The notes beneath the pieces are model-generated. The model had not been told where the DNA came from and did no database searches. It worked only from the letters and a program-made list of their open reading frames with translations. A DNA stretch of 64,000 nt from contig CAKOWQ010000002.1 in NCBI GenBank assembly GCA_934122395.1, forward strand, positions 92,501-156,500. Reading direction: 5' to 3'. Position numbers and translations under genes: made by a program. This document shows, one piece after another, positions 9,641 to 18,966 of this stretch (position 1 is the stretch's first letter; the number at the start of each line of letters is the position of its first letter). Source of the stretch: an uncultured Bacilli bacterium. Its GTDB lineage: Bacteria > Bacillota_I > Bacilli_A > RF39 > UBA660.

Positions 9641-10906
9641 ATGAAAGAGAAGTATATATCAAGATTATCATTAGCAATAAACGCTATATTATTTATAGGA
9701 ATTGGTATTACCATAATAGCAATCCCTACTAAATCAGCAAAAATATTTCACCTTGTTGTATCTCACTTAATGATTATTGCTGGCGCTATATCTTTAGTTT
9801 TTAATATCATAAAAACAAAGAAAAAAAATAATATTTTTATTTCTCTTACTACTATAATATTTGGGATATATTTTCTTTCAAAAGAAAATACATTTTTATC
9901 TTTATTTCCAATTATTTTTGGATTTTATATGATGATAAATGGGATAATTAAATTTCTTTCATATATTGTTTATAAAGAGGAAAAATTAAAAGGATATCAC
10001 CCAACATTGTTAGCTGGTATAACAGATTTTATTTTTAGCGTTATTATGATTAGCCAACCAAATAAGAACATAAAAATATTAACCATAATATTAGGTATAT
10101 ATTTAATTCTTTTTGGCATTACTTATGTCTATGATTTAATCAAGGATATCTTCCCAAAAATTTTTTCAACAAGAAAAAGAAGATTCAGAATTACTTTACC
10201 AGTTTTTGCGTCTGTGCTAATCCCTTACAATGTTTATACTAAGATAAATAACTTATTAGAAAAGTATGTAACCCCTGTACATATTAATAATAAAAATACT
10301 AGTGGGAAAGTGGATCTTGAAATATTTATACACGTTAAAAATAGTGCAGTTGGTAAAGTGGGACATGCTGATTTATGTTTTGAAAATAAGGTTTATTCTT
10401 ATGGCTCATATGACGAATCATCCAAGATGCTTTTTGATACTCTAGGAGATGGAACATTCTTTACAATAAACAACAAACAAAGTTATTTAAAATTTTGTAC
10501 TTCACACTCAAAGAAAACAATATTTTCATTTGGAGTATCTCTTACACCTCTCCAAAAGGAGCGCATAAAAAAAGAATTAGAAAAAATCATGGAATACTCT
10601 TATAGATGGAAATGTAAACAAGAGCTTGATGATATAAATGAATATAACGACTATGCTAGCATACTATATAGATATACTAAGGCTAAATTCTACAAATTTA
10701 ATAAAGGAAAATGGAAAATTTATTTTTTATTTTCAACAAACTGTGTAAAATTAGTAGATAGCGTATTGGGTGCCACTGGTAGTGATATATTAAAGATAAA
10801 TGGTATTATTACTCCTGGTGCTTATTATAATTATTTGAATAAAGAATTTAAAAGAAAAAACAGTAGTGTTATTAGTAAAGAAATATATACAAACATTAAA
10901 AATTAA
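9641..10906 (+). CDS. HdeD/DUF308-like membrane protein with C-terminal candidate permuted papain-like (NlpC/P60-type) domain
   Basis: The start is the ATG at 9641, behind GAGGTG at 9631-9636. A GTG at 9629 would put the SD inside the gene and is rejected. Residues 1-170 hold about six hydrophobic segments in paired short repeats separated by KTKKKNN, ENTFLS and QPNKN, as in HdeD/DUF308 proteins. A basic RKRR stretch follows, then a soluble domain of about 220 residues. That domain has an early His in VGHADLCF (H242) followed by VYSYGSYDE, and a late Cys in STNCVKLVDSVLG (C368) followed by GIITPGAYYNYL. His before Cys is the order expected of circularly permuted papain-fold enzymes (LRAT, YiiX, DUF4105 types). 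Catalysis and the fold are inferred from these motifs only. It is a plus-strand gene facing the giant glucan synthase gene, followed by mscL. Confidence 0.6.
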   Translation: MKEKYISRLSLAINAILFIGIGITIIAIPTKSAKIFHLVVSHLMIIAGAISLVFNIIKTKKKNNIFISLTTIIFGIYFLSKENTFLSLFPIIFGFYMMINGIIKFLSYIVYKEEKLKGYHPTLLAGITDFIFSVIMISQPNKNIKILTIILGIYLILFGITYVYDLIKDIFPKIFSTRKRRFRITLPVFASVLIPYNVYTKINNLLEKYVTPVHINNKNTSGKVDLEIFIHVKNSAVGKVGHADLCFENKVYSYGSYDESSKMLFDTLGDGTFFTINNKQSYLKFCTSHSKKTIFSFGVSLTPLQKERIKKELEKIMEYSYRWKCKQELDDINEYNDYASILYRYTKAKFYKFNKGKWKIYFLFSTNCVKLVDSVLGATGSDILKINGIITPGAYYNYLNKEFKRKNSSVISKEIYTNIKN

Positions 10907-10912
10907 TTTTTA

Positions 10913-10950
10913 TTACACCTATATTGTTGTATAATTAAAAAGAGGTGTAA
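10913..10950 (+). promoter_or_regulatory. mscL promoter -10 inside an inverted repeat that covers the SD
   Basis: TTACACCT (10913-10920) and AGGTGTAA (10943-10950) form a perfect 8-bp inverted repeat. The right arm is the mscL SD sequence and the loop contains TATAAT (10930-10935). A transcript read through from the gene upstream could fold the arm over the SD; a transcript begun at the internal -10 would lack the left arm. The -35 is weak. Confidence 0.45.
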
Positions 10951-10953
10951 AAA

Positions 10954-11397
10954 ATGAATAATAAAGAAAAGATTAACGAAAAAAAGAAAAAATTCAATAA
11001 CTTTCTAGGAGAATTTAAAACATTCATATCCAGAGGAAACGTTTTAGATTTAGCTGTTGGTGTTGTAGTAGGTGGCGCTTTTAGTAAAATTGTATCATCA
11101 CTTGTTAATGATATAATAACTCCTTTAATAGGTATTATAATTGGTGGTCGTGATTTTTCATCTTTATCAATATCTATAGGTGATGCTAAAATAGCTTATG
11201 GCTCTTTCATACAAAATATTATTGATTTTCTAATCATTGCTTTTTGTATATTTATTTTTATTAAGTTTATAAATAAATTGTTTGTAAAAAAGCATGAAGA
11301 AAAGAAAAACGAACCTCCTAAAAAGAGTGAAGAAGTTGTACTTCTAGAAGAAATACGTGATTTATTAAAAAAAGATAACAAAAAAAGTTCAAAATAA
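10954..11397 (+). CDS. mscL: Large-conductance mechanosensitive channel MscL
   Basis: A homopentameric channel that opens under membrane tension and releases solutes during hypo-osmotic shock. The 147-residue protein has an N-terminal amphipathic segment (FKTFISRGNVLDLAVGVVVGGAF, residues about 21-43), the conserved pore helix TM1 with Gly/Ala packing, a periplasmic loop, TM2 (about 85-108) and a charged C-terminal helix EEVVLLEEIRDLLK, all as in the family. It carries a longer Lys-rich N-terminus (KEKINEKKKKFN) than E. coli MscL. The SD GAGGTG precedes the ATG. A terminator overlaps its stop codon. Confidence 0.95.
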   Translation: MNNKEKINEKKKKFNNFLGEFKTFISRGNVLDLAVGVVVGGAFSKIVSSLVNDIITPLIGIIIGGRDFSSLSISIGDAKIAYGSFIQNIIDFLIIAFCIFIFIKFINKLFVKKHEEKKNEPPKKSEEVVLLEEIRDLLKKDNKKSSK

Positions 11398-11410
11398 TTT
11401 GAACTTTTTT
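11383..11410. terminator. Bidirectional terminator between mscL and the small prepilin-like ORF
   Basis: AAAAGTTCAAA / TTTGAACTTTT hairpin with a 4-base loop that contains the mscL stop codon. A T-run follows on the plus strand and an A-run precedes it, so it can end both mscL and the convergent small gene. Confidence 0.75.
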
Positions 11411-11411
11411 A

Positions 11412-11543
11412 TTATTTAACAATTCCTAATATATTTCCATATTTATGGGCAAGTAAAGCAACAACTAATAGGGCTAGTAATAATATACCTAAAAATCCTA
11501 TCATTTCAGCCAATCCCCACCCTCTATTATTCAATTTCAACAT
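11412..11543 (-). CDS. Small membrane protein with a type IV prepilin-like N-terminus
   Basis: A 43-residue reading frame on the minus strand between two converging terminators. The ATG at 11543 has GGTGAT upstream, the same SD style used before parA, lysS and dus in this window. The product has a short basic leader (MLKLNNRG), then WGLAEM and a continuous hydrophobic stretch of about 20 residues (IGFLGILLLALLVVALL), then HKYGNILGIVK. Gly followed by a residue block with Glu at +5 and a hydrophobic helix is the class III signal of type IV prepilins. It may instead be a plain single-span microprotein, and no prepilin peptidase is in the window. Its separate transcription unit, with its own terminators, supports it being real. 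Confidence 0.55.
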   Translation of the reverse strand: MLKLNNRGWGLAEMIGFLGILLLALLVVALLAHKYGNILGIVK

Positions 11544-11591
11544 TTATATCACCATTAATATTTTATTATATTTTCAAAAAAAATACAACCA

Positions 11592-11613
11592 AAAAGGACC
11601 TTATGGTCCTTTT
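11592..11613 (-). terminator. rpoBC terminator
   Basis: A 9-bp stem (AAAAGGACC / GGTCCTTTT) with loop TTAT begins one base after the rpoC stop. The minus-strand tail reads CCTTTTTGGTTG. Confidence 0.8.
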
Positions 11614-11614
11614 A

Positions 11615-14600
11615 TTATTCCATTAATTCGTCTTCTAGTTTATCTATTGGTTCTTCATCAATAAATTGAGATGCTAATTCATATTCTACGTTTTTATATT
11701 GTCTAGCACCTGTACCAGCAGGAATTAATTTACCAATGATAACATTTTCTTTTAATCCTTGTAATGTATCAACTTTTCCTCTTATTGCAGCATCTGTAAG
11801 AATTCTTGTTGTTTCTTGGAATGATGCAGCAGATAAGAATGAATCAGTTTCTAGTGATGCTTTAGTAATACCAAGTAAGATTGGTTTACCTGTAGCAGGA
11901 CGTTTACCATTAATAATTACTTCTTTGTTACCCTCTGTAAATTGTCTATAATTTACAAGAGCTCCTGGTAAGAATTTAGTGTCACCTGACTCTACAATTC
12001 TTATCTTAGAAATCATACGTTTAGCAATAATTTCTACGTGTTTATCAGATATATCAACACCTTGGCTACGGTATACACCTTGAACTTCTTTCAAGATATA
12101 TTCTTGAGTTGTAAGTGGGTCAGTTACTGCTAATAATTCTTTTGGACTAATAGCACCTTCTGTTAATTTGTCACCTGCAACAACTGTATCATTTAATGAT
12201 ACACGAAGTTTAGCTCCGTAATTCGATACATGTTCTTTAGTTTCAAGTTTGTTTGTAACACTAATCTTAAATTTACCATGGTCTTCTTCAATTTTTGATA
12301 CTTGACCATTAATTTCAGCAATTGTAGATTTTCCTTTTGGAATTCTTGCTTCAAATAATTCTTGGATACGTGGTAGACCTTGAGTAATATCTTCTCCACC
12401 AGCAACACCACCAGTATGGAATGTTCTCATTGTTAACTGTGTACCTGGTTCACCGATTGATTGAGCAGCCATGATACCAACAGCTTCACCAACTTCTACA
12501 ATATTACCTGTAGCAAGGTTACGTCCATAACATTTTTGACATACACCATTAACTGTATCACAAGTTAATGTTGTTCTAATCTCTACTTCTTTAATTCCAG
12601 CTTTAATTATCTTATCAGCTATTGCTTCTGTAATATATTCTAATTTATCAGCAATAACTTCTTTAGTTTCTGGATTAATAACTTTCTTATTTGTATATCT
12701 ACCAACAATACGGTCATATAGTTTTTCAATTACTTCGCCAGTCTTATCGTTAACAAATTCACGTACAACTACACCATTTTCAGTTCCACAATCTGCTTCT
12801 CTTACGATAATATCTTGAGATACATCAACTAAACGTCTAGTTAAGTATCCAGAGTCAGCAGTTTTAAGAGCTGTATCGGCACTACCTTTACGTGCACCAT
12901 GTGTTGATAAGAAGAATTCAGCAACTGATAGACCTTCTCTAAAGTTAGATGTGATAGGAATTTCAACTGGAGTACCATCTGGTTTAGACATGATACCACG
13001 CATACCAGCAATTTGTGTAAAGTTAGAAATTGAACCACGCGCTTTTGAGTGCATCATCATGAAGATTGGGTTATCAACATATTTATTTGCTTTTTCAGAT
13101 AGTTCTTTTTGAACTTGTCCTTTAGCGTCGTCCCATGTAGCAATTACTTTTTGGAATCTTTCATCATCAGTAATTAAACCACGTTGATATTGTTTATTTA
13201 TTTTATCAACTACTTTTTTAGCTTCTGCTATAATTTCGTTTTTCTTATCACTAGTAACAACGTCACTAATTGAAATAGTAATACCTGCAATTGTTGAATA
13301 TTTAAATCCTAAATCTTTTAATTTATCCAACATTATAGAAGTCTCAGTAGTTTTATAACGTTTGAATACTTGAGCAATAATATTTTCTAGTGTTCCTTTA
13401 GGGAAAGGTTTTACTAATTCCATTCCTTTAATTACTTCAGGAATATTTTGTCCTTTTTCAATAAAGTATTTATTTGGAGTAATACCTTGAATATTATCTA
13501 ATGTTGGTTCATTTAAATATGCAAATGAATCTGGTAATATTTCATTGAATTTTAACTTACCTACAGTAGTTACTAAATATTTACCTTTTTGACCTTCGGT
13601 AAATAATTTGTGTTTAAATGAATCTACTGGTAAAGCAATTCTTGTATGAAGTGTTAATTCACGTCTTTCATATGCCATTAATGCTTCATTAGAATCCTTA
13701 AATACACGCCCTTCGCCATCTTCTCCAGCTTTTTCCATAGTTAGATAATAGTTACCTAATACCATATCTTGAGATGGAGTAACGATTGGGTCACCACTTT
13801 TTGGAGATAGGATATTGTTGGCACCTAACATAAGAAGTCTTGCTTCAGCTTGAGCTTCTTCTGATAATGGTACGTGAACGGCCATCTGGTCACCGTCGAA
13901 GTCAGCGTTGAATGCTGGACATACTAATGGGTGAAGACGGATAGCCTTACCACCAATTAATACTGGTTCGAATGCTTGAATACCTAATCTATGTAGTGTA
14001 GGTGCACGGTTTAACATAACTGGATGTTCTTTTATAACATCTTCTACTACATCCCAAATTTGTGGGTCTCTATTTTCAATTAAACGTTTTGCAGCTTTAA
14101 TATTATGTGCTATATCACGAGAAACTAAACCATGTATTACATGTGGTTTAAATAGCTCGATAGCCATTTCTTTAGGAATACCACATTGATACATCTTTAA
14201 TGATGGACCAACAACGATAACTGAACGTCCTGAATAGTCAACACGTTTTCCTAATAAGTTTTGACGGAAACGACCTTGTTTACCTTTTAACATACTAGAA
14301 AGTGATTTCAAAGGACGATTTCCCGCACCAGTAACACTTCTTCCACGCCTTCCGTTGTCAAATAGAGCGTCAACTGCTTCCTGTAACATACGTTTTTCGT
14401 TTTGAATAATGATACCTGGAGCTTTTAAATCTATTAATTTCTTTAAACGATTATTACGGTTAATAACACGACGATATAAATCATTTAAATCACTTGTAGC
14501 AAATCTACCACCATCCAATTGAATCATTGGTCTTAATTCTGGAGGTATAACTGGAATACAGTCTAGAATCATCCATTCTGGACGGTTACCAGACTTATGA

Positions 14601-15247
14601 AATGCATCAAGAACATCAATACGTTTTAACAATCTCGTTCTCTTTTGTCCTTGAGCTCCCTCTAATTCTTTTGTAATTTCTTCTAATTCTTTTTCAATAT
14701 CTACTTTTTGTAATAATTCCTTAATTGCTTCAGCACCCATGCCTACACGGAAACCATTACCATATTTTTCGTAATATTGACGATATTCTTTTTCAGATAA
14801 TGTTTGTTTATTCTCTAAAGGAGCAATACCTTTATCAATTACTACATAACTAACAAAGTATAATACTTCTTCAAGATCTCTTGGTGACATATCTAGTACT
14901 AATCCCATACGAGATGGAACACCTTTAAAGAACCAAATATGTGACACTGGAGAAGCTAACTCAATATGTCCCATTCTTTCACGTCTTACTTTACTACGAG
15001 TTACTTCTACTCCACATCTATCACAAACAATATTTTTATATCTTACTCTTTTGTACTTTCCACAAGCACACTCGAAATCTTTAGTAGGTCCAAAGATTTT
15101 TTCACAGAACAATCCATCACGTTCTGGACGCAGTGTTCTATAGTTAATAGTTTCTGGTTTTTTTACTTCACCATATGACCATTCACGTATTTTATCAGGA
15201 GATGCAATACCAATTTTTAAAGCTTCAAATTTATTTACTTCTATCAT
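11615..15247 (-). CDS. rpoC: DNA-directed RNA polymerase subunit beta'
   Basis: The catalytic clamp subunit of RNA polymerase. The 1210-residue product has the N-terminal zinc-binding CACGKY...CDRCG (residues about 60-80), the absolutely conserved NADFDGDQMAVH near 452 that binds the catalytic magnesium, the bridge/trigger region with QSIGEPGTQLTMRTFHTGG, and a second Cys cluster around CDTVNGVCQKCYGR. Its length is normal for Firmicutes and it lacks the long insert seen in proteobacteria. The ATG shares one base with the rpoB stop (TAATG), so the two are translationally coupled. It ends in a strong terminator, closing the operon that starts at rpoB. Confidence 0.99.
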   Translation of the reverse strand: MIEVNKFEALKIGIASPDKIREWSYGEVKKPETINYRTLRPERDGLFCEKIFGPTKDFECACGKYKRVRYKNIVCDRCGVEVTRSKVRRERMGHIELASPVSHIWFFKGVPSRMGLVLDMSPRDLEEVLYFVSYVVIDKGIAPLENKQTLSEKEYRQYYEKYGNGFRVGMGAEAIKELLQKVDIEKELEEITKELEGAQGQKRTRLLKRIDVLDAFHKSGNRPEWMILDCIPVIPPELRPMIQLDGGRFATSDLNDLYRRVINRNNRLKKLIDLKAPGIIIQNEKRMLQEAVDALFDNGRRGRSVTGAGNRPLKSLSSMLKGKQGRFRQNLLGKRVDYSGRSVIVVGPSLKMYQCGIPKEMAIELFKPHVIHGLVSRDIAHNIKAAKRLIENRDPQIWDVVEDVIKEHPVMLNRAPTLHRLGIQAFEPVLIGGKAIRLHPLVCPAFNADFDGDQMAVHVPLSEEAQAEARLLMLGANNILSPKSGDPIVTPSQDMVLGNYYLTMEKAGEDGEGRVFKDSNEALMAYERRELTLHTRIALPVDSFKHKLFTEGQKGKYLVTTVGKLKFNEILPDSFAYLNEPTLDNIQGITPNKYFIEKGQNIPEVIKGMELVKPFPKGTLENIIAQVFKRYKTTETSIMLDKLKDLGFKYSTIAGITISISDVVTSDKKNEIIAEAKKVVDKINKQYQRGLITDDERFQKVIATWDDAKGQVQKELSEKANKYVDNPIFMMMHSKARGSISNFTQIAGMRGIMSKPDGTPVEIPITSNFREGLSVAEFFLSTHGARKGSADTALKTADSGYLTRRLVDVSQDIIVREADCGTENGVVVREFVNDKTGEVIEKLYDRIVGRYTNKKVINPETKEVIADKLEYITEAIADKIIKAGIKEVEIRTTLTCDTVNGVCQKCYGRNLATGNIVEVGEAVGIMAAQSIGEPGTQLTMRTFHTGGVAGGEDITQGLPRIQELFEARIPKGKSTIAEINGQVSKIEEDHGKFKISVTNKLETKEHVSNYGAKLRVSLNDTVVAGDKLTEGAISPKELLAVTDPLTTQEYILKEVQGVYRSQGVDISDKHVEIIAKRMISKIRIVESGDTKFLPGALVNYRQFTEGNKEVIINGKRPATGKPILLGITKASLETDSFLSAASFQETTRILTDAAIRGKVDTLQGLKENVIIGKLIPAGTGARQYKNVEYELASQFIDEEPIDKLEDELME

Positions 15248-18200
15248 TACGCTTCATCTCCTTCCATGAAATTACCCTCAAAGGAATCATCGAAATTATC
15301 ATCGAAGTCTTCATCAAAGTCTTCATCCTCATCTTCTTCATCAGAAGATTCATCTTCATAATCTTTCGATTCATTTTCATGCGTTGGAATAGGTAGTTCA
15401 ATATCATCTACATTTCCAACGAAGTCTTCTTTATATTCCTCTTCTTCAATTTCTTTTAATTGTAACTCTTCATTTTTATCATTGATAATACTGATATCTA
15501 ATCCTAGTGCTTGGAATTCCTTCATCAATACTCTAAAGCTTTCTGGAACTCCTGCTTGGTTAATTTCTTGTCCTTTAACAATAGCTTCATATACTTTAAC
15601 ACGACCGATAACGTCATCCGACTTAACTGTCAAGATTTCTTGTAAAGTATGTGCAGCACCATATGCATATAATGCCCAAACTTCCATTTCACCAAATCTT
15701 TGTCCACCAAATTGTGCTTTACCACCAAGAGGTTGTTGAGTTACTAATGAATATGGACCAGTACTACGTGCATGTAATTTATCATCAACCATGTGATGTA
15801 GTTTTATCATATACATAACACCAACAGATATTCTGTTATCAAATGGTGTACCTGTTCTACCATCATATAAAACTGTTTTTCCATCTGGTGCAAGTTTAGC
15901 TTCTTCCATCATTTCAGCAATATCACTTGTTTTAGCACCGTCGAATACTGGTGTAGCTACATGTACATTTAATTCTTTTGCAGCCATACCTAAATGAAGT
16001 TCTAGGATTTGTCCTAAGTTCATACGAGATGGAACACCTTGTGGATTTAACATGATATCAATAGTTCTACCATCTGGTAAGTATGGCATATCTTCTTCTG
16101 GTAGGATTAAGGAAATAACACCTTTGTTACCATGACGTCCAGCCATTTTATCTCCTACTTGAATTTTTCTTTTTTGAACTATATATACACGAATTACTTT
16201 AGATACTCCTGCAGGTAATTCATCATTGTCTTTTCTTGAGAAAATCTTAACATCGTGAACGATACCATCTCCACCATGTGGAACACGTAATGAAGTATCT
16301 CTAACTTCACGAGTCTTTTCTCCAAATATAGCGTGTAATAATTTTTCTTCTGAAGTAAGTTCAGCCATACCTTTTGGTGTTACTTTACCTACTAAGATAT
16401 CTCCTTCTTTAACTTCAGTACCAACTATTACGATACCATTTTCATCAAGATTTTTTCTTGCTTCTTCACTAACATTAGGAATATCTCTTGTAATTTCTTC
16501 AGGTCCTAATTTAGTTTCACGACATTGCATTTCGTAATCTTCTAAGTGAAGACCTGTATAAACATCATCTTTTACTAGTCTTTCGTTTAAGATTACAGCA
16601 TCCTCATAGTTATATCCATTAAATGTCATGAATGCAACTAATACATTTTTACCTAGTGCAAGTTCTCCTTGGTCTGTACTTGGACCATCTGCTATAACTT
16701 CACCAGCTTTAATTTTATCTCCTACTTTAACTATAGGTCTATGATGTTGACAAGTACCAGCATTTGATAATTCAAAGTTTGCTAAATGATACTCATCTTT
16801 TCCACCTTTATTTTTTACAACAATCTTTCTAGCATCAACATAATCAACTATACCATCAGCTTTTGCTACTACTACAGCTCCAGAATCTTTTGCTGCTACA
16901 TACTCAACACCTGTACCTACAAGTGGTGCTTCTGACCTTAATAATGGTACTGATTGACGTTGCATGTTTGCTCCCATTAGTGCACGAGTTGCGTCATCGT
17001 GTTCCAAGAACGGAATACAGCTTGTTGTAATCGCTACTACTTGTTGTGGTGATACATCAACATAGTCAACTTGTTCTGGTTTAACTAAGATGTTTTCACC
17101 ACGGAATCTAGCAGGAACTTGTTCATCTATCATCATATTATTATCATCAATAGTAACTGTGGCTAAAGAGATAATAACATCTTGTTCTTCATCTGCAGTT
17201 AAATAATCAACTTCATCAGTTAATACTTTATCTTTAACTTTTCTATATGGAGTCATGATGAATCCGTAATCATCTACTTTAGCATAGCTTGCAAGCGATG
17301 TAATAAGTCCGATATTTTGTCCTTCTGGTGACTCAATTGGACAGATTCTACCATAGTGTGATGCGTTAACGTCACGTACTTCCATACCTGCTCTATCACG
17401 AGATAATCCACCTGGACCTAATGCAGATAAACGTCTTTTGTTTGTTAACTCTGCAATTGGGTTAGTTTGATCCATGAATTGAGATAGTTGGCTACTACCA
17501 AAGAATTCTTTCATAGCTGCTGTAATAGGTCTAATATTAATTAAAGTTTTTGGTGTTACTTCTTCCATTTCTTGAGTTGTCATTCTTTCGCGAATAACAC
17601 GTTCCATACGAGAAACACCTATTCTAAATTGATTTTGTAACAATTCACCAACTTGACGAATACGACGATTTCCTAAATGGTCTATTTCATCAAATTGTCC
17701 AATTCCTTTTAATAAATTTAAATAATATGATACTGATGCATATAAATCTGAAATAGTTAATCTCTTAACTTCTAATGTTTGATCGTTACCTATTAAAGTA
17801 ATAACTTCTTTTTTATTAGAAGGATTATAAATTTTAACAGTTTGAATTTTATCTAAATTATCTAAATCTTCATTTATTTTAGCAGTAGTTACATTATAAC
17901 CATCAGCAAATATAGGTTTTAATGTATCTAGTATTTCTTTAGTAACTAGTGTACCCTTTTCAACTACTGTTTCTCCGTTAACTTTAATGTCTTCAGCGAT
18001 AGTTTGATTTAAAACTCTATCTAAAACGTTAAGTTTACGATTGAATTTATAACGGCCAACCTTAGCTAAATCATATCTAAATTCATCAAAGAATCTAGTG
18101 ATAATTTGATTTTTAGAAGAATCAAGTGTTGCTGGTTCACCTGGTCTTAATTTTTCGTAAATTTCAATTAGTGCTTCATCTGTGTTTCTAGTTGAATCTT

Positions 18201-18867
18201 TTGCTAAAGTGTTTTCAAGATATTCATCTTTACCAAATAGTTTTAAAATATCTTCATCACTTGATAGTCCAAATGCACGTAATAATGTAGTTAATGGAAC
18301 TTTTCTAGTTCTATCAATTCTTACATATAAAACATCCCTAGCATCTGTTTCAAATTCTAGCCAAGTACCACGTGTTGGAATTATTTGTGAAGTAATAGAA
18401 GGCCTTCCATTTTTATCTATTTCTTTATTGAAATAAACGCTTGGAGATCTTACTAATTGAGAAACAATTACACGCTCTGCACCATTAATAACGAAAGTAC
18501 CACTATCTGTCATTAAAGGCATGTCCCCTAAGAATATCTCTTGTTCTTTTACTTCGCCTGTTTCATGATTAAAAAGACGAACCTGTACCTTTAAAGGTGC
18601 CGCGTACGTTGTTTCACGATCTTTACTTTGTTTAATAGAATATCTTGGTTCATCAAAATAATAGTCACCAAATTCTAATGATAAAGTACCAGAAAAATTT
18701 TCTACGGGGAATAGGTCGTCGAAAACTTCCTTTATTCCTGTTTCAACAAACCATTGATATGATTTCTTTTGGATTTCTAGCAAATCCTTTAACTCGTAAG
18801 TATTTTTGATTCTAGAGAAACTTCTTCTCTGTCGGTGGTTACCACAATTAATTATTTTATATGCCAC
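15247..18867 (-). CDS. rpoB: DNA-directed RNA polymerase subunit beta
   Basis: The second catalytic subunit of RNA polymerase. The product is 1206 residues, starting at a GTG behind GGGGTGA. It has the family order: protrusion and lobe, the rifampicin-pocket segment with SSQLSQFMDQTNPIAELTNK and RRLSALGPGG, the flap, GDKMAGRHGNKGV and the C-terminal clamp with GGKAQFGGQRFGEMEVWALYAYG. The Asp in FMDQTN and the His-to-Asn change before KRR (here LTNKRR) are visible. The last 38 residues are a low-complexity acidic tail with 23 Asp/Glu, longer than the short acidic end of Bacillus RpoB. It has its own consensus-like promoter and is followed at once by rpoC. Confidence 0.99.
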   Translation of the reverse strand: MAYKIINCGNHRQRRSFSRIKNTYELKDLLEIQKKSYQWFVETGIKEVFDDLFPVENFSGTLSLEFGDYYFDEPRYSIKQSKDRETTYAAPLKVQVRLFNHETGEVKEQEIFLGDMPLMTDSGTFVINGAERVIVSQLVRSPSVYFNKEIDKNGRPSITSQIIPTRGTWLEFETDARDVLYVRIDRTRKVPLTTLLRAFGLSSDEDILKLFGKDEYLENTLAKDSTRNTDEALIEIYEKLRPGEPATLDSSKNQIITRFFDEFRYDLAKVGRYKFNRKLNVLDRVLNQTIAEDIKVNGETVVEKGTLVTKEILDTLKPIFADGYNVTTAKINEDLDNLDKIQTVKIYNPSNKKEVITLIGNDQTLEVKRLTISDLYASVSYYLNLLKGIGQFDEIDHLGNRRIRQVGELLQNQFRIGVSRMERVIRERMTTQEMEEVTPKTLINIRPITAAMKEFFGSSQLSQFMDQTNPIAELTNKRRLSALGPGGLSRDRAGMEVRDVNASHYGRICPIESPEGQNIGLITSLASYAKVDDYGFIMTPYRKVKDKVLTDEVDYLTADEEQDVIISLATVTIDDNNMMIDEQVPARFRGENILVKPEQVDYVDVSPQQVVAITTSCIPFLEHDDATRALMGANMQRQSVPLLRSEAPLVGTGVEYVAAKDSGAVVVAKADGIVDYVDARKIVVKNKGGKDEYHLANFELSNAGTCQHHRPIVKVGDKIKAGEVIADGPSTDQGELALGKNVLVAFMTFNGYNYEDAVILNERLVKDDVYTGLHLEDYEMQCRETKLGPEEITRDIPNVSEEARKNLDENGIVIVGTEVKEGDILVGKVTPKGMAELTSEEKLLHAIFGEKTREVRDTSLRVPHGGDGIVHDVKIFSRKDNDELPAGVSKVIRVYIVQKRKIQVGDKMAGRHGNKGVISLILPEEDMPYLPDGRTIDIMLNPQGVPSRMNLGQILELHLGMAAKELNVHVATPVFDGAKTSDIAEMMEEAKLAPDGKTVLYDGRTGTPFDNRISVGVMYMIKLHHMVDDKLHARSTGPYSLVTQQPLGGKAQFGGQRFGEMEVWALYAYGAAHTLQEILTVKSDDVIGRVKVYEAIVKGQEINQAGVPESFRVLMKEFQALGLDISIINDKNEELQLKEIEEEEYKEDFVGNVDDIELPIPTHENESKDYEDESSDEEDEDEDFDEDFDDNFDDSFEGNFMEGDEA

Positions 18868-18937
18868 TTATTTCACCCCTATACCATAATTTAATCAAAG
18901 AACATATTCACTCAATCTAATACGTTGCCAATTTATA

Positions 18938-18966
18938 TTATTAGCATATTTCAAACAAGATGTCAA
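18938..18966 (-). promoter_or_regulatory. rpoBC promoter
   Basis: TTGACA (18966-18961), a 17-base spacer, then TAATAA (18943-18938) with an extended TGC in front. The -35 hexamer contains the TGA stop of the RsmC-like gene. The resulting 5' leader is about 65 bases. Confidence 0.7.
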
